Position numbers and translations under genes: made by a program. A stretch of DNA of 64,000 nucleotides from positions 3,564,001 through 3,628,000 of the forward strand of contig NZ_CP021744.1 in the NCBI RefSeq assembly GCF_002192455.1, read 5' to 3'. Numbering within the stretch: the stretch's first letter is position 1; each line of letters opens with the position of its first letter. This stretch comes from Streptomyces albireticuli. Lineage in GTDB: Bacteria; Actinomycetota; Actinomycetes; Streptomycetales; Streptomycetaceae. A model generated the notes under the pieces. The model had not been told where the DNA came from. It saw only the letters and a list, made by a program, of their open reading frames with translations, and made no database searches. This document shows positions 35,754-43,154 of the stretch, one piece after another.

Positions 35754-36907
35754 GGCGCTCCCCCGCCGCGCTCGCACAACTCCGCCAGCCGCGCCCAGCC
35801 GCGCGCCCGCTCGAAGCCGCGCGGTCCCCACACGGCCGCGGGAACGGTCGAGACGAACCCGGCCTCGCAGCGGTCGAGCACATGGATCTCGGCGATCCGC
35901 CGCCTGCCGCCCCGCTCACGCACCAGGTGGATCACCACCGACAGACCGGCCGCCAGCTGGCTGTGCAGCGCCGCGCGGTCCAGCCCGGCCGTCGACCCCA
36001 GCGCCTCCAGCCGGGCCGGGACGTCGGCCGCGGCGTTGGCGTGAACGGTGCCGCAGCCGCCTTCATGACCGGTGTTCAGGGCGCTCAGCAGATCGGTGAC
36101 CTCAGGTCCGCGCACCTCGCCGACGACCAGCCGGTCGGGCCGCATCCGCAACGCCTGGCGCACCAGGTCCCGCAGGGTGACCAGGCCCATGCCCTCCTGG
36201 TTCGCGGGCCGGGTCTCCAGCCGCACCACGTGCGGATGGTCGGGGCGCAGCTCGGCGGAGTCCTCGGCCAGGACGATCCGCTCGTCCGGCGCGACGAGAC
36301 CGAGCAGACAGGTCAGCAGCGTGGTCTTCCCGGAGCCCGTCCCGCCGCTGATGACGAAGGACAGCCGGGCGTCCAGGACGGCCCGCAGCAGCAACTGGCC
36401 GCCCGGCGGCACCGTGCCCGCCGCGACGAGGTCCTCCAGGGTGAAGGCGCGGGGCCGCACCACCCGCAGCGAGAGGCAGGTCGAGCCGACGGCGACCGGG
36501 GGCAGGACGGCGTGCAGCCGTGTCCCGTCGGGGAGCCGGGCGTCCACCCAGGGGCGGGCGTCGTCCAGCCGGCGGCCGGCGATCGCGGCGAGCCGCTGGG
36601 CGAGTCGGCGCACCGCCGTCGCGTCGGGGAACGTCACCTCCGTGCGCTCCAGGCCGGCTCCGCGGTCCACCCACACCTGGTCGGGTGCGGTGACGAGGAC
36701 ATCGGTGACGTCAGGGGCGGCCAGCAGCCCTTCCAGGGGGCCGGTGCCGACGAGCTCGGAGCGAAGCCGGGCCACCACGCCGAGGACCTCGGCGTCACCG
36801 AGCAGCCGCCCTTCCCGCCGCAGGGCCTCCGCGACCCGCGCGGGCGTCGGCTCCGCGCCGCTCTCGGCCAGTCGCAGGCGCACGGTCTCCAGCAGTTCGG
36901 CGCTCAT
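35750..36907 (-). CDS. tadA: Tad secretion ATPase TadA (CpaF-type)
   Basis: 385 residues from ATG 36907 (MSAELLETVRLRL), overlapping the CpaE-like stop (ATGA). An N-terminal helical domain precedes the VirB11/GspE-type motor: Walker A GGTGSGKTT about 190-198, Asp box VLAEDSAELRP, Walker B LVVGEVRG and His box GGCGTVHANAA. Hydrolysis of ATP powers pilin assembly at the TadB/TadC platform. A much longer open frame extends upstream, but its residues are unlike the family and overlap the cpaE-like gene. Confidence 0.92.
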   Translation of the reverse strand: MSAELLETVRLRLAESGAEPTPARVAEALRREGRLLGDAEVLGVVARLRSELVGTGPLEGLLAAPDVTDVLVTAPDQVWVDRGAGLERTEVTFPDATAVRRLAQRLAAIAGRRLDDARPWVDARLPDGTRLHAVLPPVAVGSTCLSLRVVRPRAFTLEDLVAAGTVPPGGQLLLRAVLDARLSFVISGGTGSGKTTLLTCLLGLVAPDERIVLAEDSAELRPDHPHVVRLETRPANQEGMGLVTLRDLVRQALRMRPDRLVVGEVRGPEVTDLLSALNTGHEGGCGTVHANAAADVPARLEALGSTAGLDRAALHSQLAAGLSVVIHLVRERGGRRRIAEIHVLDRCEAGFVSTVPAAVWGPRGFERARGWARLAELCERGGGAP

Positions 36908-38049
36908 ACGGGTGCCTCCTCGCCCCGGTCGGGCACCTGGTCCCAGAAATCCGCGCAGAACCGGGCGAGCGGTCCTCTGTCGCCCGCGCCCGGCGGGCGG
37001 CCCGCCGCCAGCGCCGCCGGCAGCCCCGTCTCGGGGGCGAGCTCGCCGGCCAGGGGCAGCTTGAGCAGCCGGGCGATCTCCGCACCGTCGAGCCCGGAGC
37101 CGCAGGGCCCGAGCACCACGGCCCGGAGGTCGCCGAGCGCCTGACCCACCGTCGCGACGACGCGGTGGGCCGCCGCGACGGCCCTCAGCTCGGCGGGAAC
37201 CACCAGCAGGCCCATGTCCAGCTGGCCGAGGGCTTCGAGCGCCGCCGGGTCGAGCCGGCGCGGCAGATCGACGACGACCACGCCGCCACGTCTGCGCGCC
37301 GCGGCGAGCACGGCGCGCATGGCGTCGGGCGGCACGCTCGCGCAGTCGCCGCGATCCCAGCTGAGCAGCCGCAGCGCGTGGAGCTCGGGCAGGGACTCCT
37401 CGAGCGCCTGCCCGGCCACCCGCCCGCGGGAGTCCGCGAAGGCGGGCCAGCGCAGGCCGTCCGCCCGCTCGCCGCCCAGCAGGACGTCGAGGCCGCCGCC
37501 GAGCGGGTCCGCGTCGACCAGCATGGTGCGCCGCCCCGCGCGGGCGGCCGCCAAGGCCAGGGCGCAGGCCAGCGTGCTCGCTCCCGCTCCGCCCCGGCCG
37601 CCGATCACTCCCACGGTGCGGGCGGGGCGGCCGGCCCCTTCCACGGCATCGGCGATGCGGTCGACCAGCCGGGCCTCGGACTCCGGCAGCACCGACACCC
37701 CGCGGGCACCGATCTCGACGGCCCGGCGCCAGATGCCCGCGTCGTCCGGGTCCTTGCCCACGAGCACCGCGCGCTCCCCCAGGGCTCCGAGGCCGGTGGC
37801 CGCGAACCGGTGGGCGCAGTCGTCCCCGATAAGGGTCAGCGGCGCGGCGCCGCCGCCCTCTCCCCTTCTTTCCCCCGTGCCCGACGCCGGGCGCGGGAGC
37901 GTGCCATGGGCCACTTCGGGCAGGGCCCCGGCCGCCGCGCACAGTCGGAGCAGGTCGTCGAGCAGCTCTTCGTCCTCGGTGACGATCAGCGGTCCGGCGC
38001 CTCCGGCCCCGGTCTTCTGCGGCCATTCGGAACTGTTGGATCCGGCCAC
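36904..38049 (-). CDS. CpaE/TadZ-like MinD-family ATPase
   Basis: 381 residues from GTG 38049. An N-terminal receiver-like domain (about 20-125, PLIVTEDEELLDDLLRL) lacks a clear phosphorylation site. It is followed by a MinD/ParA domain: deviant Walker A GGRGGAGASTLA (Ala-Ser where Lys-Thr is usual), VDADPLGGGLDVLLG, and VVVVDLPRRLDP. CpaE/TadZ proteins place the Tad machine at a cell site. The missing P-loop lysine suggests weak or no ATP hydrolysis. It is the first gene of the tad operon. Confidence 0.85.
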   Translation of the reverse strand: MAGSNSSEWPQKTGAGGAGPLIVTEDEELLDDLLRLCAAAGALPEVAHGTLPRPASGTGERRGEGGGAAPLTLIGDDCAHRFAATGLGALGERAVLVGKDPDDAGIWRRAVEIGARGVSVLPESEARLVDRIADAVEGAGRPARTVGVIGGRGGAGASTLACALALAAARAGRRTMLVDADPLGGGLDVLLGGERADGLRWPAFADSRGRVAGQALEESLPELHALRLLSWDRGDCASVPPDAMRAVLAAARRRGGVVVVDLPRRLDPAALEALGQLDMGLLVVPAELRAVAAAHRVVATVGQALGDLRAVVLGPCGSGLDGAEIARLLKLPLAGELAPETGLPAALAAGRPPGAGDRGPLARFCADFWDQVPDRGEEAPV

Positions 38050-38515
38050 GGTGTCCTCCCCGTCCCTCTACGCGCTCTCGCTTCCGCGGACATCGCGGAA
38101 CAGCGCGGGGAATCACCGTGCAGCGAACTGGAAAATCATGTGGATCTTGGTGGAAAACTGTGGACAACCCATGGCTTGTGAATATCCCGGCCACCTATAC
38201 CGGTGACTTCCGCAGAGCGGCGTCCCGATTACGTAGCGTGACGTGTATCAAGGATGGGGGAGCGGCGCGCTTGGAGCGACGCGAAGGCGCACGGGCGGAA
38301 GGGAGATCGGATGCCGGGCCCGGAAAAGTATCCGGACATGCGACGACCCCCGCCGGGGGGGAGAGCGGGGGTCGTCCCCACGGCCGACTCGGGGGGGGGG
38401 GAGGAGTCGGGCCGGGTTAGACACGGTCGCGAACGATCCGTGACTTCCATGGTGTACCCGAGAGCCTTCTCAGGCAAACCCACACGCCTCAGCTTACGCC
38501 GAATGGAGGGCGCCT
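38050..38515. other. 466-base divergent intergenic region (tad operon / HAD gene)
   Basis: No gene is supported here. Features seen: a relatively A+T-rich stretch (38120-38200) that should hold promoters; one TGTGGACAA (38159-38167), the complement of the Streptomyces DnaA box; a 10-bp stem (38342-38351 with 38367-38376); and a run of 11 G (38391-38401) flanked by CGACTC and GAGTCG. Confidence 0.55.
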
Positions 38516-39361
38516 ATGCTCGGGCGCGTGGAAAACCACTCGTTGTCCCGGACAGCCGCGTTCTTTGATCTGGACAAGACGGTCATTGCGAAGTCGAGCA
38601 CGCTCACCTTCAGCAAGTCCTTCTACCAAGGCGGCTTGATCAACCGCCGCGCCGTCCTGCGAACCGCATACGCGCAGTTCGTGTTCCTGGCGGGCGGCGC
38701 CGATCATGACCAGATGGAGCGGATGCGCGAGTATCTCTCCGCGCTCTGCCGAGGATGGAATGTCCAGCAGGTCCGCGAGATCGTGGCGGAGACCCTGCAC
38801 GAACTCATCGACCCGATCATTTACGACGAAGCCGCCTCCCTCATCGAAGCACACCACACAGCCGGCCGCGACGTGGTCATCGTGAGCACCTCCGGCGCCG
38901 AGGTCGTCGAGCCCATCGGTGAACTCCTCGGCGCGGACCGCGTGGTCGCCACCCGCATGGTCGTCGAGGACGGCGCCTTCACCGGCGAGATCGCCTACTA
39001 CGCCTACGGCCCCACCAAGGCCGAGGCGATCCGCGCCCTGGCCCGGTCCGAGGGATACGACCTGGCGCGGTGCTACGCCTACAGCGATTCCGTGACGGAC
39101 GTACCCATGCTGGAGACGGTGGGGCATCCGCACGCGGTCAACCCCGACCGGGGCCTGCGCCGCGAGGCCGTCGCCCGCGACTGGCCGATCCTCTCCTTCG
39201 ACCACCCGGTGCGGCTCAAGCAGCGGGTGCCGGCCCTGTCCATGCCCTCCCGGCCGGCCCTGGTCGCGGCCGCGGCGGTCGGCGCGGCGGCGGCCACTGC
39301 GGGCCTGGTCTGGCTCGCCAGCCGAAGGCGCGAGCCGGCCATCCGCATTGCCCGATTTTGA
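38516..39361 (+). CDS. HAD-superfamily hydrolase, SerB-like (subfamily IB)
   Basis: 281 residues from ATG 38516, with GGAGGG at 38504-38509. HAD motif I AFFDLDKTVIAKSS, motif II IVSTSGAE, and motif III/IV YGPTKAEAIRAL with YSDSVTDVPML are intact, so it should be an active phosphatase. The C-terminus has a hydrophobic helix (LVAAAAVGAAAATAGLVWLA) and a basic end, suggesting membrane attachment. Relatives in Streptomyces are annotated as phosphoserine-phosphatase-like or as morphology-inhibition proteins. The substrate is unknown. Confidence 0.85.
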   Translation: MLGRVENHSLSRTAAFFDLDKTVIAKSSTLTFSKSFYQGGLINRRAVLRTAYAQFVFLAGGADHDQMERMREYLSALCRGWNVQQVREIVAETLHELIDPIIYDEAASLIEAHHTAGRDVVIVSTSGAEVVEPIGELLGADRVVATRMVVEDGAFTGEIAYYAYGPTKAEAIRALARSEGYDLARCYAYSDSVTDVPMLETVGHPHAVNPDRGLRREAVARDWPILSFDHPVRLKQRVPALSMPSRPALVAAAAVGAAAATAGLVWLASRRREPAIRIARF

Positions 39362-39615
39362 GGCCAAAAGCAAAGATCTGCGGCTTGGCCTTCCGCTTCG
39401 ACGACTACAGGAGTAGAAAGGAATCAACGGCCCGCGAGACCAGGGACATCCGAGAGGAAGCCCTTCACGCACCATGGCCCACGGACCGCGCATGAACGTC
39501 GGGCACCCACGCGACGCCGACCCGTCGATTACGGGCCAGCCGCACCAGGCATGGGCGAAGTCCCCAGCCTGATGGGCAAACATCGTGCACGCATGGTAAC
39601 CCGGCGAACATGCCA

Positions 39616-39647
39616 GCGGCGGTACCAGACTTGACCGGTACCGCCGC
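39616..39647. terminator. Hairpin between HAD and Fic-like genes
   Basis: Perfect 11-bp stem (GCGGCGGTACC at 39616-39626 with 39637-39647) and a 10-base loop, between two converging genes. It can serve both. The rest of the 369-base gap (39362-39730) shows nothing else I can support. Confidence 0.65.
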
Positions 39648-39730
39648 AACCCTGTCCCGGACCCCGCCCCCTCGCGGAGGCGGTCACCGCACCGCTTCGG
39701 GCCCGCCGCGGGGCCCGGCGGCGGATGGCG

Positions 39731-40552
39731 TCAGGCGGCGCCCCGCTGGAGCGCTTCGCACACCGCGACGCTCTCGCGCACCCCCAGCTCGACAGCACGC
39801 CCGCAGTGCGCGATCCAGCCGGCGACCCCCTCCGGAGTCCCCGACACATACCCTTCGAGCGCCGCCGTGTAGGCCGCACGGCCCAATTCGGCGTGTCCCA
39901 CCTCGGCCGGGCAGACCGACTTGGGGTCGAGGCCACTGCCGACGAGCACGATCCGCTCGGCGGCCCGCGCGACCAGCCCGTTGCACGACCCGAACGGGCG
40001 CAGCGCGAGCAGCTCTCCGTGCACCACGGCCGCCGTCACCAGCGCCGGCGCCTCGCTGCCCGCGAGGAGCAGTCCGGCCAGCCCCTCCAGCCGCCCGGCC
40101 ACCTCGCCGGCGCTCGGCAGCGGCAGTTCGATCCGCGGCTCGTCGACCGGCTCGCCCGCCAGCCGGGGCCGCCCCACCGTCTCGTCGGCGCGGGCTCCGC
40201 TCGCGGCCACCAGGTGCAGCCTGGCCAGCACCCGCAGCGGCGACTGCCGCCACACGCTCAGCAGCTGGCCCGCCTCGGCGGTCAGCCGCAGGGCCGCGCC
40301 CACCGTCCGCGGCTCGCCCTCGACGCTGAAGTCGGAGCGGCGGCGTACTTCTTCGAGTTCCCAGTCGGCACCGGACAGCGCCGCCGAGCCGCGCGCCCCG
40401 CGCAGCGCGGCCTCGGAGGCGATCTCATTGCTGCGGCGGCGCATCACCCGGTGGCCGTAGACGCGGTCCACCGCCTTGCGCACGGAGTCCACGGAGTCGG
40501 CCACGCCCGGGAGCGAGCCCAGGGCGGCGAGCGGATCGGCTGTCGTACTCAT
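39731..40552 (-). CDS. Fic-fold protein with a degenerate active site
   Basis: 273 residues from ATG 40552. The Fic core motif HPFxxGNGRxxR reads RPFGSCNGLVAR: the catalytic His is Arg, the first Gly is Cys and the first Arg is Leu, while the last Arg remains. An N-terminal helical part with ARGSAALSGADWELEEV resembles the Fic_N region. True Fic enzymes transfer AMP to target proteins; this one is unlikely to. It is divergent from the CooC-like ATPase gene across 100 bases. No small antitoxin gene is next to it, which argues against a toxin pair. Confidence 0.65.
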   Translation of the reverse strand: MSTTADPLAALGSLPGVADSVDSVRKAVDRVYGHRVMRRRSNEIASEAALRGARGSAALSGADWELEEVRRRSDFSVEGEPRTVGAALRLTAEAGQLLSVWRQSPLRVLARLHLVAASGARADETVGRPRLAGEPVDEPRIELPLPSAGEVAGRLEGLAGLLLAGSEAPALVTAAVVHGELLALRPFGSCNGLVARAAERIVLVGSGLDPKSVCPAEVGHAELGRAAYTAALEGYVSGTPEGVAGWIAHCGRAVELGVRESVAVCEALQRGAA

Positions 40553-40652
40553 GGGTAGACCCTACGCACTTCGGGTTCACACCCCTCGAAGGAGTGGTCT
40601 TCTTCACGCGCGGCTCTCACTTTCCGCGGCCATCACCCTACGCTTGGTGAAC

Positions 40653-41645
40653 ATGAAGATCGCTTTCGTAGGCAAGGGCGGCAGCGGCAAGACCACGCTG
40701 TCCTCCCTGTTCATCCGCCATCTCGCCGCGGACCGCGTCCCCGTCGTCGCCGTCGACGCCGACATCAATCAGCACCTCGGGGCGGCGCTCGGACTGGACG
40801 ACGAGGCGGCCGCCGCCCTGCCCGCGATGGGCGCCCAGCTCCCCCTGATCAAGGAGTACCTGCGCGGCACCAACCCCCGGATCGCCTCCCCGGAGACGAT
40901 GATCAAGACGACACCGCCGGGTGAGGGCTCCCGGCTGCTGCGGGTCTGCGAGGACAACCCGGTCTACGAGGCGTGCGCCAGGACCGTCCCGCTGGACGAC
41001 GGCGACCCGGTCCGCCTGATGGCGACCGGCCCCTTCACCGAGTCGGACCTCGGGGTGGCCTGCTACCACTCCAAGGTCGGCGCCGTGGAGCTGTGCCTGA
41101 ACCACCTGGTCGACGGGCCCGGCGAGTACGTCGTCGTCGACATGACCGCGGGCAGCGACTCCTTCGCGTCCGGGATGTTCACCCGTTTCGACATGACGTT
41201 CCTGGTGGCCGAGCCCACCCGCAAGGGGGTGTCCGTCTACCGTCAGTACAAGGAGTACGCACGGGACTTCGGCATCAGCCTGAAGGTCGTGGGCAACAAG
41301 GTGCAGGGCCCCGACGACCTGGACTTCCTCCGCGAGGAGGTCGGCGACGACCTGCTGGTGACGGTCGGCCACTCCGACTGGGTGCGCGCCATGGAGAAGG
41401 GCCGGCCGCCCCGCTTCGGCCTGCTGGAAGAGGCCAACCGCGCGGCGCTGCGCACCCTCCGGGAGACGGCGGACGGCGCGTACGAGCTCCGGGACTGGCA
41501 GCGCTACACCCGCCAGATGGTGCACTTCCACCTGAAGAACGCGGAGAGCTGGGGGAACGCCCGTACAGGCGCCGACCTGGCGGCACAGGTCGACCCCTCC
41601 TTCGTGCTGGACGAGCGGTGGGCCTCTACCCCGCAGCCCGCTTGA
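40653..41645 (+). CDS. CooC/MinD-like P-loop ATPase
   Basis: 330 residues from ATG 40653 (GTG 40647 possible; the ribosome site is weak). It starts MKIAFVGKGGSGKTTLSSLF, the deviant Walker A of the MinD/CooC/ParA family, then VVAVDADINQHLG and VVVDMTAGSDSFASG. CooC proteins help insert nickel into CO dehydrogenase, but no such enzyme is in view and the family is broad, so the client is unknown. The last 20 bases overlap the end of the converging lipoprotein gene. Confidence 0.8.
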   Translation: MKIAFVGKGGSGKTTLSSLFIRHLAADRVPVVAVDADINQHLGAALGLDDEAAAALPAMGAQLPLIKEYLRGTNPRIASPETMIKTTPPGEGSRLLRVCEDNPVYEACARTVPLDDGDPVRLMATGPFTESDLGVACYHSKVGAVELCLNHLVDGPGEYVVVDMTAGSDSFASGMFTRFDMTFLVAEPTRKGVSVYRQYKEYARDFGISLKVVGNKVQGPDDLDFLREEVGDDLLVTVGHSDWVRAMEKGRPPRFGLLEEANRAALRTLRETADGAYELRDWQRYTRQMVHFHLKNAESWGNARTGADLAAQVDPSFVLDERWASTPQPA

Positions 41646-42867
41646 CCGGCCGGGCGGCGGGGAACCGGCCCCAGCCGCCCTTCGGCTTCTCCCCGACGTC
41701 CAGGGCCCGGAGCTGCGCGAGCAGCTTCGGGTCCTGTGCGTCCATCCAGTCGGCGAGCTGTTTGAAGGACACGCAGCGCACGCCGTCCTTCGCACAGACC
41801 GTCCCGATGGTGCTCTCGACGGCGCGCATATAGGTGCCGCCGTTCCAGGACTCGAAGTGGTCGCCGATGAACAGCGGGGCCCGGTTGCCGTAGTACGCGC
41901 GGTCGAATCCGGCGAGGAGGCCCTCGCGGAACTGCTCGCCCCAGGCCCGGTGCCGGGACGGATCGCCCCGGGTGCGGCCGCCGGACTGGTTGGCGAGGAA
42001 GTTGTAGTCCATGGCCAGCGTCTCGAATCCACGGCCGGGCACGGGGATGTCCTGGAGCGGGAAATCCCAGAGCCCGCCGATCCTGCGCGGCCACACCTGC
42101 CGGCCGCCGATCGAGCTGGCGTCGTAGCGGAAGCCCATGGCCTTGGCGGCCGGGACGAGCCGGCGCTGACCCTCCAGGCAGGGGGCGCGGCCGCCCACGA
42201 GTTCCTTGCTGTAGTCGAAGGGCAGCGGCGGCTCGCCCTTGAGACGGGCGTTGGTCCTCCAATGCGCGACGAAGGACTCCGCCTGCCGGATCTCGCTCTT
42301 CCACTCCTTCACCGACCAGGTGCCCACGCCGTCGCGGGGCCCGCAGAAGTGGCCGTTGAAGTGGGTGCCGATCTCGTTGCCGTCGAGCCAGGCACCGCGG
42401 AGCTGCGCGACGGTGTCCTTGACTCCCTTGATGTCGTTGAAGCCGATGTCGGACGCCCCCCGCCGGTGCCGGGGCGGGTCGTACAGCCTTCTGCGGTCGG
42501 TGGGGAGCATGTACACGCCGCTGAGGAAGTAGGTCATGGTGGCGTGGTGCCTCTTGCCGACGCCGCGGAAGTGGGAGAACAGCTTCTGCTTGTCCTCCCC
42601 GGCGCCGTCCCAGGAGAAGACGACGAACTGCGGCGGCTTGTGGCGGGGTTGGAGCCGCTCGGGCCGGGGCTGATGCGGCTGGGGGCCGGTCTCCGCCGTG
42701 GAGCCGTCCCCGATGAGGCGGGCCGGGCGCCGGGCCGTCTCCTCGTCGGCGCCCCGGGCCGGGGTCTCGGCGCCCTCCGGTCGCTCACCGCCGGAGCAGC
42801 CCGCCGCCCCCGTCGCCAGAGCCAGCGCCGTGAGACCGCCCAGCGCCACTCGCCATGCAGCGGCCAT
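41626..42867 (-). CDS. Polysaccharide-deacetylase-like lipoprotein
   Basis: 413 residues from ATG 42867. It has a lipoprotein signal with lipobox AAGC (Cys about 24) and a disordered Pro/Arg linker, then a NodB-like (beta/alpha) fold. FVVFSWDGAGED occupies the place of the first metal-binding Asp; NEIGTHFNGHFCG supplies the H-x3-H pair; LFIGDHFESWNGGTY is near the end. Enzymes of this fold remove acetyl groups from cell-wall or surface sugars. It should be anchored outside the membrane. It converges on, and overlaps by 20 bases, the CooC-like gene. Confidence 0.78.
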   Translation of the reverse strand: MAAAWRVALGGLTALALATGAAGCSGGERPEGAETPARGADEETARRPARLIGDGSTAETGPQPHQPRPERLQPRHKPPQFVVFSWDGAGEDKQKLFSHFRGVGKRHHATMTYFLSGVYMLPTDRRRLYDPPRHRRGASDIGFNDIKGVKDTVAQLRGAWLDGNEIGTHFNGHFCGPRDGVGTWSVKEWKSEIRQAESFVAHWRTNARLKGEPPLPFDYSKELVGGRAPCLEGQRRLVPAAKAMGFRYDASSIGGRQVWPRRIGGLWDFPLQDIPVPGRGFETLAMDYNFLANQSGGRTRGDPSRHRAWGEQFREGLLAGFDRAYYGNRAPLFIGDHFESWNGGTYMRAVESTIGTVCAKDGVRCVSFKQLADWMDAQDPKLLAQLRALDVGEKPKGGWGRFPAARPVKRAAG

Positions 42868-43154
42868 CTGCCACCTCAGCCTTCGGTTCGCGGGCCGGCC
42901 CGGCCAGCAGGCTCACGGTCGCACGCACGACCGGAACCAAAGGAATGACGAGCGCATAAAAGTACATATTCACCCGATAGAAGGAACCGCGCCTCCATTG
43001 GACCGGCCGCTCTTCCCTGCGATCTTTACTCTCCATTACGATTCGTTTACCGAGAGTTGAGATAAGCCCGCCATCGCAGCACTCCCGCCGCTGCACGCCG
43101 TGACCACGACCGCGTCCCCTGCGGCCGCGCCGCCCGACGAAGACGGGAACGACC

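Noticed and set aside
35750..38194. Much longer TadA reaching to 38194
   Set aside because: Residues upstream of 36907 are Arg/Gly-rich without family likeness and lie antiparallel in frame to the well-supported CpaE-like gene, whose stop overlaps ATG 36907.
39731..40552. Fic/Doc toxin-antitoxin pair
   Set aside because: The catalytic His is absent and no small antitoxin gene lies beside it.
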